64,000 nucleotides of DNA from Extensimonas vulgaris (GTDB lineage Bacteria; Pseudomonadota; Gammaproteobacteria; Burkholderiales; Burkholderiaceae_C), in assembly GCF_003337425.1 (NCBI RefSeq), contig NZ_QPJU01000001.1, forward strand, positions 186,001 to 250,000, written 5' to 3'. The notes beneath the pieces are model-generated. The model was not told the origin of the DNA, ran no database searches, and was given only the letters and a program-made list of their open reading frames with translations. The translations under genes and the position numbers were made by a program. Shown here piece after piece: positions 28,677 to 37,508 of this stretch (position 1 is its first letter; every line of letters begins with the position of its first letter).

Positions 28677-29162
28677 TCACGACGGCCGACCGACAAAGCG
28701 CGGCAGCATCAGGATTGCTTCGGCATTCGACGAGGAAAAGCAGCGCTCGGCAGCCTTGCGCCAAGGCAACCACGCAAATGCGGTGTGCTCGCGCGGATTC
28801 AATACCACAGGCGTGCCTGCGGGCACCTGCAGGCTGAAGACGCGTTCGGTGTTGCGCCACACACCGGGCGCATAGCGGTGCTGCCATTGCGGATAGATCG
28901 GATAGACGTTCTCGAGTTGCCAATCGCGCAGCACAAAGCCGGGCGCGAGCGCGTCCATGCCCGTCTCTTCGCGCACCTCGCGCACGGCGGTATCGTAAAA
29001 ACTCTCGTGCGGATGGTCTTTGCTGCCCGTGACCGACTGCCAGAACTGCTCGGCGTCGGCGCGCCGCAGCAAGAGCACCTCGAGCGCCGGCGTGTGGATC
29101 ACCACGAGCACGGACTCGGGGATTTTGTAAGGGCGTGGATCAGACACCACTGAGTACGGCAT
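28677..29162 (-). CDS. nudB: Dihydroneopterin triphosphate diphosphatase
   Basis: Nudix hydrolase of 161 residues that removes pyrophosphate from dihydroneopterin triphosphate, the product of FolE. KIPESVLVVIHTPALEVLLL opens the domain and the Nudix box runs from GSKDHPHESF to AVREVREETGMD, with one residue more than the canonical spacing, as in beta-proteobacterial NudB. Its ATG lies inside the last 23 bases of ccdB in another frame. folE is encoded about 2.2 kb away on the same strand. Confidence 0.9.
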   Translation of the reverse strand: MPYSVVSDPRPYKIPESVLVVIHTPALEVLLLRRADAEQFWQSVTGSKDHPHESFYDTAVREVREETGMDALAPGFVLRDWQLENVYPIYPQWQHRYAPGVWRNTERVFSLQVPAGTPVVLNPREHTAFAWLPWRKAAERCFSSSNAEAILMLPRFVGRPS

Positions 29163-29457
29163 CCATTGCAGCGCTTACCGCACTGGCGCTGTGCGACAGT
29201 GAAATTACGGGCTTGCGCAGCAGACGCGCCGACACGGGAGCCGCCAGATGCGGCATCAGCGTCAGCGCCTCGCCCTCGACTTCAAGCACCGGACACAAAT
29301 TGGTAGGCAACTTTGCCAGCCCCGCACCCACACGCGACAAGGGCATCACCAAGCGCGTCGGCAGGCTGTCGATCAAACCACTTTGCACATCGAGCACGAA
29401 AGGCACTGCGGGGCGCGAAGCCGGATTGGGATTCACATAGACATCGAACTGCGCCAT
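29140..29457 (-). CDS. ccdB: CcdB-family toxin
   Basis: A 105-residue protein with the CcdB pattern: FDVYVNPNP, PFVLDVQSGLIDSLPTRLV, MPLSRVG, LCPVLEVEGEAL, HLAAPVSARLL and a C-terminal helix ending LSGV. CcdB of plasmid F poisons DNA gyrase using its last residues (WGI); here the end is SGV, so potency may differ. The gene overlaps the nudB start by 23 bp and is separated from its likely antitoxin by a 161-bp multi-hairpin element, instead of the usual overlap or few-base gap. Confidence 0.88.
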   Translation of the reverse strand: MAQFDVYVNPNPASRPAVPFVLDVQSGLIDSLPTRLVMPLSRVGAGLAKLPTNLCPVLEVEGEALTLMPHLAAPVSARLLRKPVISLSHSASAVSAAMDAVLSGV

Positions 29458-29473
29458 GCTCAGGGCCGGACTC

Positions 29474-29634
29474 AGAGGCTGAGAATTTTTCGGCCGCGGC
29501 CGAAAGACGCATCAAAGCGCCACCGATCGAGGCGCAAAGCGCAGCCATAGCTCGGGCTATGGCGAGCATTTGCAACGACAAGCAGGGGTGTTTTGGTGTG
29601 CAAGGCGGCCATGGACGAAAGACTCTCAGCCTCT
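29474..29634. repeat. Multi-hairpin inverted-repeat element between antitoxin and ccdB
   Basis: The ends AGAGGCTGAGA (29474-29484) and TCTCAGCCTCT (29624-29634) are perfect 11-bp inverted repeats. Inside are a perfect GCCATAGC/GCTATGGC hairpin with a TCGG loop (29543-29562) and a CGGCCGCGGCCG palindrome near 29491. The right end abuts the antitoxin stop. The layout resembles the 169-bp element at 50944-51112, which also has terminal inverted repeats and a central CATAG/CTATG hairpin. Confidence 0.72.
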
Positions 29635-29915
29635 CAAGCTTGGTCTTGCCAGGCGACGAAGCCCTCGCACCAGAGGCCATGCTCCTCGAAATGCCGATGC
29701 TGCGCGGCAATCCACTCTTTATAAGTTTCGTTGAACTCCTGGCGCCGCTGCGCCAGGGATTTGGGCGGCGCCGCAGCCTTGAGCGCCTCGTACTGCTCGG
29801 CCGAGAGAATGACCGAATCGACGCGCCCGCCCTTTTCCACGAACACGGGTGCGCGCTTGGCCTGGGCGCAAATCTGGCCAAAGCGGTTCTTGGCTTCGGT
29901 GGCGGTGACGTGCAT
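29634..29915 (-). CDS. Phd/YefM-type antitoxin with a CcdA-like C-terminus
   Basis: A 93-residue probable antitoxin. The N-terminal half (VTATEAKNRFGQICAQAKR, PVFVEKGGRVDSVILSAEQY) is the Phd/YefM DNA-binding fold. The C-terminal half ends FEEHGLWCEGFVAWQDQA, resembling the toxin-binding tail of CcdA proteins (HG, an acidic residue, a terminal aromatic). Start MHVTATEAK at 29915 has GGAG six bases upstream; the longer in-frame start would place a palindrome inside the gene. It pairs with the CcdB toxin downstream; Phd with CcdB is an unusual combination. Confidence 0.82.
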   Translation of the reverse strand: MHVTATEAKNRFGQICAQAKRAPVFVEKGGRVDSVILSAEQYEALKAAAPPKSLAQRRQEFNETYKEWIAAQHRHFEEHGLWCEGFVAWQDQA

Positions 29916-29932
29916 GGCGATCTCCAGCGGGT

Positions 29933-29953
29933 GAATGGCCATTTTAGCCATTC
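29933..29953. promoter_or_regulatory. Candidate antitoxin operator
   Basis: GAATGGC (29933-29939) and GCCATTC (29947-29953) are perfect inverted arms around a 7-bp AT-rich centre, just upstream of the antitoxin start. Phd-type antitoxins repress their own operon by binding such palindromes. The site is seen; the role is inferred. Confidence 0.55.
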
Positions 29954-29990
29954 GCTCTGAATCTACCCATGCCGCCGACGCACGAGGCGC

Positions 29991-31793
29991 TCAAGCCGCT
30001 TTGGGCGCCTCGACGCTGCGCAGGCGGATGTGCAACTCGCGCAGCTGTTTTTCATCGACGGGCGAGGGCGCGTGGGTCAGCAGACACTGGGCGCGCTGGG
30101 TTTTGGGGAAGGCGATCACGTCGCGGATCGACTCGGCGCCGGTCATCAGCGTGATCATGCGGTCGAGCCCGAAGGCCAGGCCGCCGTGCGGCGGCGCGCC
30201 GTACTGCAGCGCATCGAGCAAGAAGCCGAACTTGAGCTGCGCTTCTTCGGGCGAGATCTTGAGCGCATCGAACACTTTTTGCTGCACGTCGGCGCGGTGG
30301 ATACGTACCGAGCCGCCGCCGAGCTCCCAGCCGTTGAGCACCATGTCGTAGGCCTTGGAGAGGCATTTTTCGGGCGCGCTCACCATCCAGTCTTCATGCC
30401 CGTCCTTGGGCGCCGTGAACGGGTGGTGCACGGCATTCCAGCGCTGCTCGTCCTCGTCGAACTCGAACATCGGAAAGTCCACCACCCACAGCGGCGCCCA
30501 GCGGTCTTCGAACAGGCCCTTTTTCTTGCCGAACTCGCTGTGGCCGATCTTGATGCGCAGCGCGCCGATGGCGTCGTTGACCACCTTTTCCTTGTCGGCG
30601 CCGAAGAAGATCAAATCGCCGTCCTGCGCCCCGCTGCGCGCAAGAATGGCATCGAGCGCTGCATCGTGCAGGTTCTTGACGATGGGCGACTGCAGGCCGT
30701 CGCGCCCCTTGGCGACTTCGTTGACCTTGATCCAGGCCAAGCCCTTGGCGCCGTAAATCTTGACGAATTCGGTGTAGCCGTCGATCTCGCTGCGGCTGAT
30801 TTCGGCGCCGCCGGGCACGCGCAAGGCCACGACGCGGCCGCCGGGCATGTTCGCCGCGGCACTGAAGACCTTGAAATCGACTTCTTTCATCACGTCGGTG
30901 AGCTCGGTGAACTCGAGCCGCACACGCAGATCGGGCTTGTCCGAGCCAAAGCGCCGCGCCGCCTCCTGGTAGCTCATGACCGGAAAGCTCCCCAGGTCTA
31001 TGCCCAGCGTGTTCTGGAACACCGTGCGCACCATGTGCTCGAACAGCGCACGGATGTCCTGCTCGTCCATGAACGAGGTTTCGATGTCGATCTGCGTGAA
31101 TTCGGGCTGGCGGTCGGCGCGCAAGTCTTCGTCGCGAAAGCACTTGGTGATCTGGTAATACCGGTCGAAGCCCGCCACCATCAGCAACTGCTTGAAGAGC
31201 TGTGGCGACTGCGGCAACGCGAAAAACATGCCCGGATGCACGCGGCTGGGCACGAGGTAGTCGCGTGCGCCTTCGGGCGTGCTCTTGGTGAGCATGGGCG
31301 TTTCGATGTCGATGAAGCCGTTCGCATCGAGGAACTTGCGCACCTCCATCGCGACGCGGTAACGCAGCATCAGGTTGTGCTGCATGTAGGGGCGGCGCAG
31401 GTCGAGCACGCGGTGCGTGAGCCGCGTGGTCTCGGAGAGGTTTTCCTCGTCGAGTTGGAACGGCGGCGTGACCGAGGGGTTGAGCACCTTGAGCTCATGG
31501 CACAGCACCTCGATCTGGCCGCTCTTGAGCTTGTCGTTCGTGGTGCCGGCCGGGCGCGCGCGCACCAGACCCGTGACCTGCACGCAATACTCGTTGCGCA
31601 CTTCTTCGGCGGTGTGGAACATCTCGGGGCGATCGGGGTCGCACACCACCTGCACCGTGCCTTCGCGGTCGCGCAGGTCGATGAAGATCACGCCGCCATG
31701 GTCACGGCGGCGGTTCACCCAGCCGCACAGGGTGACGGTTTGGCCCAGCAGGGCTTCGGTCACGAGACCGCAATAATGGGAACGCATGGCCAT
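29991..31793 (-). CDS. aspS: Aspartate--tRNA ligase
   Basis: Class II synthetase of 600 residues, the bacterial long type with an OB anticodon domain ([20 protein letters not shown]), catalytic motif 1 ([18 protein letters not shown]), the [20 protein letters not shown] motif 2 region, the bacterial insertion domain, and motif 3 ([13 protein letters not shown]). GGAAG stands seven bases before ATG 31793. Whether it is discriminating or also charges tRNA-Asn cannot be told here. It follows the DUF502 gene and precedes the toxin-antitoxin insertion. Confidence 0.97.
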   Translation of the reverse strand: MAMRSHYCGLVTEALLGQTVTLCGWVNRRRDHGGVIFIDLRDREGTVQVVCDPDRPEMFHTAEEVRNEYCVQVTGLVRARPAGTTNDKLKSGQIEVLCHELKVLNPSVTPPFQLDEENLSETTRLTHRVLDLRRPYMQHNLMLRYRVAMEVRKFLDANGFIDIETPMLTKSTPEGARDYLVPSRVHPGMFFALPQSPQLFKQLLMVAGFDRYYQITKCFRDEDLRADRQPEFTQIDIETSFMDEQDIRALFEHMVRTVFQNTLGIDLGSFPVMSYQEAARRFGSDKPDLRVRLEFTELTDVMKEVDFKVFSAAANMPGGRVVALRVPGGAEISRSEIDGYTEFVKIYGAKGLAWIKVNEVAKGRDGLQSPIVKNLHDAALDAILARSGAQDGDLIFFGADKEKVVNDAIGALRIKIGHSEFGKKKGLFEDRWAPLWVVDFPMFEFDEDEQRWNAVHHPFTAPKDGHEDWMVSAPEKCLSKAYDMVLNGWELGGGSVRIHRADVQQKVFDALKISPEEAQLKFGFLLDALQYGAPPHGGLAFGLDRMITLMTGAESIRDVIAFPKTQRAQCLLTHAPSPVDEKQLRELHIRLRSVEAPKAA

Positions 31794-31875
31794 GGCAAAA
31801 CTTCCGGCGCCGCTGCGGGCGCATGAACAAATGAAAAGAAGGAAAGGAATTGGAGGACGCGCGGAACAGACGGTG

Positions 31876-32499
31876 TCAGTGGGCGGACTCCAGCGCAGGA
31901 TCGGCCGGTGGGGCGACCACGCCCATCGAGATGATGTATTTGAGTGCCACGTCTATGCCCATCTCGAGCTCTATGCACTCGCTCTTGCGCACCATCACGA
32001 AGTAGCCGCCCGTGGGGTTGGGCGTGGTGGGCACATAGACGCTCACATACTCGTCGCGCAGATAAGCCGCGACCTCGCCACCGGGCGCGCCGGTGATGAA
32101 GGCCAGCGTCCACACGCCTTCGCGCGGCCACTGCACGAGCGCCGCGGTACGAAAGGCATTGCCGCTTTCGGAAAACACCGTGTCCGACACCTGCTTGACG
32201 CTCGAATAGATGGAGCGCACCACGGGGATGCGGCTCACGATGGCGTCGCCCCACTGCACCAGCTTGCGCCCGGCAAAGTTGCTTGCCGCGGCGCCGACGA
32301 GCAGCAAAATCAGCAGCGTGAGCAACACGCCAAAGCCCGGAATGTGCCGCCCCAGCAGACGGTCGGGCTGCCAGGCCTCGGGCAGGATCAGCAGCGTCTG
32401 GTCGAGCGTGCCGACGATCCAATGCAGCACGGCCAGCGTGATCGCAGCGGGCACGATCACGAGCAGGCCGGTCAAAAACCATTTGCGCAAGGCAGCCAT
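31876..32499 (-). CDS. DUF502 family membrane protein
   Basis: A 207-residue inner-membrane protein with an N-terminal hydrophobic helix ([18 protein letters not shown]), a second near [15 protein letters not shown], then the conserved soluble region [18 protein letters not shown] and [13 protein letters not shown]. The family is widespread but of unknown function. It lies between the FmdB and aspS genes, a recurrent beta-proteobacterial trio. Confidence 0.88.
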   Translation of the reverse strand: MAALRKWFLTGLLVIVPAAITLAVLHWIVGTLDQTLLILPEAWQPDRLLGRHIPGFGVLLTLLILLLVGAAASNFAGRKLVQWGDAIVSRIPVVRSIYSSVKQVSDTVFSESGNAFRTAALVQWPREGVWTLAFITGAPGGEVAAYLRDEYVSVYVPTTPNPTGGYFVMVRKSECIELEMGIDVALKYIISMGVVAPPADPALESAH

Positions 32500-32509
32500 G
32501 CGCAGGTCT

Positions 32510-32833
32510 TCAGGCTTGCGGCGCTGTAGTGGCTGGCTCGGCGCAAGCTGCGCAGGCAGCAGCGCCGTCTTTGCCGGACGCGGCCGCTGCGCAAGTCGCG
32601 CCCTCGGCAGCGGGCTCGCTCGCCGGCGCAGATTTGCCCGCGCTCTTGCCGCTGTCGCGGAAGTCGGTCACATACCAGCCCGAGCCCTTGAGCTGAAAGC
32701 CCGCCGCGGTGACCTGCTTGGCAAAAGTTGCCGCGCCGCATTCCGGGCAGACGGTGAGCGGCGCATCGGAGATTTTTTGCAGCACGTCCTGGGTATGGCC
32801 ACAAGTGCCGCATTTGTAGGCGTAGATAGGCAT
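32510..32833 (-). CDS. FmdB-type zinc-ribbon protein
   Basis: A 107-residue protein. The N-terminal 40 residues form the FmdB zinc ribbon (MPIYAYKCGTCGH, then VCPECGA), followed by GSGWYVTDF and a low-complexity Ala/Ser-rich tail containing further cysteines (CAACAE). Zinc binding is expected from the four ribbon cysteines; the biological role of FmdB proteins is uncertain. Start ATG 32833 is the only one compatible with the motif. Confidence 0.9.
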   Translation of the reverse strand: MPIYAYKCGTCGHTQDVLQKISDAPLTVCPECGAATFAKQVTAAGFQLKGSGWYVTDFRDSGKSAGKSAPASEPAAEGATCAAAASGKDGAAACAACAEPATTAPQA

Positions 32834-32938
32834 AGTGTGAGATCGAAGGAAGTGGTATGCAAAGCCCTCAATTATAGGCGGGAGGGCTTTTTGCAATATC
32901 CGCGCAATATCCGTGCAATGGCTGCCGCCGCACCCGAC

Positions 32939-34504
32939 TCAAAACAGCCGCAGCCGCACCAGCCACTGCATCACCAGCAAACCCAGCACGAAGCCGAGCC
33001 CGCCGTAGATCAGGCTTTGCAGCAAGCGATTCGTGCGTTTTTGCGCTTCGAGTAGTTCGCGCATCAAGGGCGCTGGTTCGGTGCGGCGCTGGCGCAGGTA
33101 TTGGTGCAGCAGCAGCGGCAGCTCGGGCAGCATCTGTGCGTAGTGCGGTGCCTGCGCGCGCAGCTCGCGCCACAGGCGCTGCGGGCCCATCTGCTCGAGC
33201 ATCCATTTTTCGAGGAAGGGCTTGGCCGTGCTCCACAAGTCGAGGTCGGGGTCGAGCTGGCGCCCCAGGCCCTCGATGTTGAGCAGGGTTTTTTGCAGCA
33301 GCACGAGCTGCGGCTGGATTTCGACGTTGAAGCGCCGCGAGGTCTGGAACAGGCGCATCAGCACCATGCCGAGCGAGATTTCCTTGAGCGGGCGGTCGAA
33401 GTACGGCTCGCACACGGTGCGGATCGCCGCCTCGAGCTCGTTCACGCGCGTCTCGGGCGGCACCCAGCCGCTTTCGATGTGCAGCTCGGCCACGCGCTTG
33501 TAGTCGCGCCGGAAAAAGGCCGTGAAGTTTTGCGCGAGGTATTCCTTGTCGAACTCGGTGAGCGTGCCGACGATGCCAAAGTCGAGCGAAATGTAGCGCC
33601 CAAAGCTCACCGGATCGAGGCTGACCTGGATGTTGCCGGGGTGCATGTCGGCGTGGAAAAAGCCGTCGCGGAACACCTGCGTGAAGAAGATCGTCACGCC
33701 GTCGCGCGCCAATTTGGGGATATCGACCCCCGCCGCACGCAGGCGCTCGACCTGGCTGATGGGCACGCCGTCCATGCGCTGCATCACCATCACCTCGGGG
33801 TGGCAGTAGTCCCAGAAAATCTCCGGGATCAATACCAGGTCCAGCCCGGCCATGTTGCGCCGCAGCTGCGCGGCGTTGGCGGCCTCGCGCACGAGGTCGA
33901 GCTCGTCGTGCAGGTAGTTGTCGAATTCGGCCACCACCTCGCGTGGCTTGAGGCGCCGACCGTCGGCCGACAGGCGCTCGACCCAGCTGGCCATCATGCG
34001 CATCAGGCTCAGGTCTTTTTCGATCACCGGCAGCATGCCTGGGCGCAGCACCTTCACGGCCACTTCGCGCTGCTGGCCCGTGCGGTCGCGCAGCGTGGCG
34101 AAGTGCACCTGCGCGATCGAAGCGCTCGCCACAGGCACGCGTTCGAAATGCTCGAACACCTCGGCGATGGGGCGGCGAAAGGCGCGCTCTATGGTCGCCA
34201 CGGCGACGTCGGCCGCGAACGGCGGCACCCGATCCTGCAAGAGCGCGAGTTCGTCGGCGATGTCGGGCGGCAGCAGGTCGCGCCGCGTCGAGAGCACCTG
34301 GCCGAACTTGACGAAGATCGGCCCCAATTGCTCGAGCGCTTCGCGCAGGCGCTGGCCGCGCGGCTTGTGCAGCCGCCGCCCCAGCGTCAGCGCTCGCGCG
34401 AGCCAGCGCAGCCCGGGCTTTTGCAGGCCATCGAGCAATAGCTGGTCGAGGCCATTGCGCCACACCACCCAGACGATGGTCGCACCGCGCGCCCAATGTT
34501 TCAT
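32939..34504 (-). CDS. ubiB: UbiB atypical kinase for ubiquinone biosynthesis
   Basis: A 521-residue member of the UbiB/ADCK family, required for ubiquinone synthesis, with ATPase rather than hydroxylase activity shown for homologues. The characteristic KFGQ of the KxGQ motif is at 66-69, followed by STRRDLLPP, the nucleotide-binding [17 protein letters not shown] and [11 protein letters not shown], and two C-terminal membrane segments ([18 protein letters not shown]). The first bases overlap the ubiJ stop. Confidence 0.95.
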   Translation of the reverse strand: MKHWARGATIVWVVWRNGLDQLLLDGLQKPGLRWLARALTLGRRLHKPRGQRLREALEQLGPIFVKFGQVLSTRRDLLPPDIADELALLQDRVPPFAADVAVATIERAFRRPIAEVFEHFERVPVASASIAQVHFATLRDRTGQQREVAVKVLRPGMLPVIEKDLSLMRMMASWVERLSADGRRLKPREVVAEFDNYLHDELDLVREAANAAQLRRNMAGLDLVLIPEIFWDYCHPEVMVMQRMDGVPISQVERLRAAGVDIPKLARDGVTIFFTQVFRDGFFHADMHPGNIQVSLDPVSFGRYISLDFGIVGTLTEFDKEYLAQNFTAFFRRDYKRVAELHIESGWVPPETRVNELEAAIRTVCEPYFDRPLKEISLGMVLMRLFQTSRRFNVEIQPQLVLLQKTLLNIEGLGRQLDPDLDLWSTAKPFLEKWMLEQMGPQRLWRELRAQAPHYAQMLPELPLLLHQYLRQRRTEPAPLMRELLEAQKRTNRLLQSLIYGGLGFVLGLLVMQWLVRLRLF

Positions 34505-35055
34505 GGGTTGGTGAGCGAAGACGCGGCTGCCGGCGCGCTGCGCGCCGCCGCGAACTGCCGCAGCGCCTGCGCCGCGCGGCGCGCGACATCGCCGACCACA
34601 TGCGCGGGCGCGTCGCCGATGAGGCGCGCGAGGTCTTCCTCCAAGTCCCAGCGCACGTGATCGACGAGCCAGTTGATCTCGGCCGCGAGCTGCACGTCGC
34701 CCTCGATGCGCAGCGGCGGCTTGTCGCCGCGCAGCGCCGTCTGCGCGAGCACGAGCGGCGAAGATTCGGTGATTTCGAGGTGCAGATCAGGCACGGCCGC
34801 GGCGGGCGCGAGGTCGAGCAGGCCCGCGGGCGTGACACCGAGCGCGAGCACATACGCACGCCAGCGCAGCTGCGCCACGCGCCCGCGCTGGCGCACGAGG
34901 CGCTCCATGGCCTCGGGCTCCTGCATCAGCACGTGGTTGAGCAGCAGCACCACGCGGTGCTGCACCTCATGCACCAGCCACTGCGGCGCCTGCGGCCCGG
35001 CGGCGAAACGCTCGAACAAGCTGTCGAGCAAAGAGAATGGAGAAGGTATTGCCAT
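34501..35055 (-). CDS. ubiJ: UbiJ-like SCP2 lipid-binding accessory factor
   Basis: A 184-residue SCP2-domain protein. In E. coli UbiJ binds ubiquinone intermediates in the soluble Ubi complex. Visible features include [17 protein letters not shown], a central beta region ([20 protein letters not shown]), [20 protein letters not shown] and [19 protein letters not shown], the family signature. It lies directly upstream of, and overlapping, ubiB. Confidence 0.88.
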   Translation of the reverse strand: MAIPSPFSLLDSLFERFAAGPQAPQWLVHEVQHRVVLLLNHVLMQEPEAMERLVRQRGRVAQLRWRAYVLALGVTPAGLLDLAPAAAVPDLHLEITESSPLVLAQTALRGDKPPLRIEGDVQLAAEINWLVDHVRWDLEEDLARLIGDAPAHVVGDVARRAAQALRQFAAARSAPAAASSLTNP

Positions 35056-35103
35056 GGCGGGCGATTATGGCCGCGCTGCAGCGCAGGAAAGCTGCGGCAA
35101 GTA

Positions 35104-36093
35104 TTACTGCAGCGCCTGCACTCCCGCAACCAGCCAGCCGGTAGCGCCCGACTTGGGCTTGGTCATGTTCCAGACCTCGCGGAACGGGCTGGGGCCGGCC
35201 GAGGGCTCTTCGCGGATCATGCCCGAGAACTCCACGCTGGCCATGTAGCCGTCACCGAGGTCTTCGATGCCCAGCAGCTGCGCCTCGAGCATGAGCACGT
35301 CGGTCTGGTTGGGCAGGCTGCCGCGATGCGCCTCGCGCTCAGCGAGCTGGGCGCGGATTTCGGCGAGCATTTCGTCGGTCATCATGGAGCGCAGCGTGGC
35401 GATGTCGGCGCGATCCCAGGCAGCCTGCAGGGTGGTGAAGTTGCGCTTGGCCGCAGCCAGAAACCCCGCCACGTCGAAGCCCTCGGGAATGCCCCAGTTC
35501 TGCGAACCGGAAAGCGCCGAGCCTATGACCACGCCCGAGGCTTGCGCAGCCTGGGGTGCATTCGCCGCCTCGAATGCCGTGCCGCTGCGCTCCCAGGGGC
35601 GCGCCGAGGCGTCGTTGCCGACCTTGGCGGGGTTGTATTGCGCCGGCGCCTGCGCATCCGCGGGCGAACCCGCGCCCTGCAAAGCCCAGCGCGACGCATT
35701 GGCCGCAGGGCGCGGGCGCAGGAGCATGCGCAGCACGAAGAAGGCCACGAGCACGAGCAGCGCGATCAGCAAAAACTGCCCCATCTCGGCCCCAAGGCCG
35801 AGCGAATGCGCGAGCCAGGCAAGGCCCAGGCCCGCCGCGAGGCCGCCGAGCATCGCGCCCCAGGGCTTCTTGGGTGCAGCGGGGGCCGGTGTCGGAGCGC
35901 CATTCGGCGCGGCATTGGGCGCCACAGCTGGTTTTGCTGGTACGGCCTGACCGGGGCTTTGCGGTGCGGCGTAGCGCTGCGTGACGTTGCTCGATTGTTT
36001 GCCCACTGAACGCCCGCCGCCCAGACGTGCGGCATCGGCGTTGGCATGTGCGGCAACCAGGGCCAGCACCAGAATCCAGGACCATCGTTTCAT
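35104..36093 (-). CDS. Tim44-like domain protein in the ubiquinone cluster
   Basis: A 329-residue predicted exported or membrane protein. It has an N-terminal signal (KRWSWILVLALVAAHANA), a Gly/Ser/Pro/Ala-rich linker, two hydrophobic segments (about WGAMLGGLAAGLGLAWLA and FLLIALLVLVAFFVLRML), then a Tim44-like region (AGFLAAAKRNFTTLQAAWDR, MTDEMLAEI, YMASVEFSGMI). Such domains bind lipids or act as membrane tethers. It sits between ubiE and ubiJ, so a role near ubiquinone enzymes is possible. Start ATG 36093 precedes the signal peptide. Confidence 0.82.
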   Translation of the reverse strand: MKRWSWILVLALVAAHANADAARLGGGRSVGKQSSNVTQRYAAPQSPGQAVPAKPAVAPNAAPNGAPTPAPAAPKKPWGAMLGGLAAGLGLAWLAHSLGLGAEMGQFLLIALLVLVAFFVLRMLLRPRPAANASRWALQGAGSPADAQAPAQYNPAKVGNDASARPWERSGTAFEAANAPQAAQASGVVIGSALSGSQNWGIPEGFDVAGFLAAAKRNFTTLQAAWDRADIATLRSMMTDEMLAEIRAQLAEREAHRGSLPNQTDVLMLEAQLLGIEDLGDGYMASVEFSGMIREEPSAGPSPFREVWNMTKPKSGATGWLVAGVQALQ

Positions 36094-36127
36094 GTTCGTC
36101 GTCTCCATCGTTTCATTGATCAAAGGC

Positions 36128-36859
36128 TCAACACTTGATTCCAACATGCAAAGCCACGATGCCGCCCGTGAGGTTGTGATAGTCCACATGGCCAAAGCCA
36201 TTTTGTTGCATCAGGGCTTTGAGCTCCTCCTGCCCCGGGTGCATGCGGATGGACTCGGCCAGGTAGCGGTAGCTCGCTTCGTCGCCCGCCACCCATTTGC
36301 CCAGGCGCGGCAGCACCTGGAACGAATACCAGTCATAGAGCTTTTCGAGCGGCTGCGCCACTTTGGAAAACTCCAGCACCAGCAGCTTGCCGCGCGGCTT
36401 GAGCACGCGGCACATCTCGGCCAGGGCGCGCTCTTTGTGCGTCATGTTGCGCAGGCCGAAGGCCACGCTCACGAGGTCGAACTGCGCGTCGGCAAAGGGC
36501 AGCTGCTCGGCGTCGCAGACCAGCGTGGGCAGCACCACGCCGGCGTCGAGCAGGCGGTCGCGCCCAGTGCGCAGCATGGCTTCATTGATGTCGGTGTGCA
36601 CCACGCGGCCCGTGGGCCCCACCTTTTTGGCAAACGCCAGCGCCAGGTCGCCCGTGCCGCCCGCGATGTCCAGCACCTGCTGGCCGGGACGCGGGTTGGC
36701 CACCATCACGGTGTAGGCCTTCCAGGCGCGGTGCAGGCCTGCGGACATGAGGTCGTTCATGAGGTCGTAGCGCGGCGCGACCGAGTCGAACACGCCACGC
36801 ACGCGGCGCGCCTTCTCCTGCTCCTCGACCGGTTCGAATCCAAAATGGGTAGTGCTCAT
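36128..36859 (-). CDS. ubiE: Ubiquinone/menaquinone methyltransferase UbiE
   Basis: SAM-dependent C-methyltransferase of ubiquinone synthesis, 243 residues. N-terminal [23 protein letters not shown]-binding [16 protein letters not shown], then [17 protein letters not shown] and LVLEFSK are all family hallmarks. It is the first of four ubi-cluster genes on the minus strand. Confidence 0.96.
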   Translation of the reverse strand: MSTTHFGFEPVEEQEKARRVRGVFDSVAPRYDLMNDLMSAGLHRAWKAYTVMVANPRPGQQVLDIAGGTGDLALAFAKKVGPTGRVVHTDINEAMLRTGRDRLLDAGVVLPTLVCDAEQLPFADAQFDLVSVAFGLRNMTHKERALAEMCRVLKPRGKLLVLEFSKVAQPLEKLYDWYSFQVLPRLGKWVAGDEASYRYLAESIRMHPGQEELKALMQQNGFGHVDYHNLTGGIVALHVGIKC

Positions 36860-36941
36860 GGGGCGGGCATGTTAGGCGCTCTGCTGCGCCGCGTACAGCG
36901 ACAACCCTGCATTGGCGCAGGGCATAGCGACAATTCGTTGC

Positions 36942-36990
36942 AAAAATGGGGCTTGGCGCCCTTGTATCAAGCGCGGACAGCTATCGATTT
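36942..36990 (-). repeat. Dispersed AT-rich repeat, copy G
   Basis: AAAAATGGGGCTTGGCGCCC is followed by TTGTATCAAGCGCGGACAGC and TATCGATTT, the reverse complement of the recurring unit. It lies between the HIT-family gene and ubiE in a 169-bp gap otherwise without recognisable content. Confidence 0.72.
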
Positions 36991-37028
36991 CGATGCGGCC
37001 ATGATGGTGCGCGCGGCGCCACCTTGCA

Positions 37029-37508
37029 TCACGCCCCATCGAGGCACTGCGCCAGCCGCGCCGCCATGTCCTGCTCGAGCGCAGCGCGCCGTGCCAGCAG
37101 CGCGGCTTCGTGCTCGGGCGCGCGCGCACGCAGCGGCTGCGCCCAGACGGGGCCGGGGAAATGGCTGTCCCAAGCAAAGCGCGCGATCACGTGCCAGTGC
37201 AGGTGCGGCACCTGGTTGCCCAGCGCGGCCAGGTTGACCTTGGTGGGCGCAAGGTGCGCGCGCAAGGCTTCTTCGACCAGGGCCACGGCCTGCATACAGT
37301 GCGAACGCTGCGCGGGTACAAGGTCGGTGAACTCGGCCAGGTGCGCATTCCAGACCACGCGGTAAAAGGCCGGAAAACCCGCCTCGTCGGCGCGGATCAC
37401 GCGCAGCTGCGCGCCGCGCCAGACGAGCGCCCCGCCCTCCCCTGCGCACAAGGCGCAGGCCGCCGGCGCGGCACGGGGCGTGGACTCTGTACCTATCGCC
37501 GCGCTCAT
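37029..37508 (-). CDS. HIT-family protein
   Basis: A 159-residue histidine-triad hydrolase. The motif [10 protein letters not shown] gives the catalytic histidines; earlier CALC may bind zinc. HIT proteins usually hydrolyse nucleoside phosphoramidates or dinucleotides; specificity is unknown. Its ATG overlaps the stop of the large oxidoreductase gene as ATGA, an indication of co-translation. Confidence 0.87.
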   Translation of the reverse strand: MSAAIGTESTPRAAPAACALCAGEGGALVWRGAQLRVIRADEAGFPAFYRVVWNAHLAEFTDLVPAQRSHCMQAVALVEEALRAHLAPTKVNLAALGNQVPHLHWHVIARFAWDSHFPGPVWAQPLRARAPEHEAALLARRAALEQDMAARLAQCLDGA

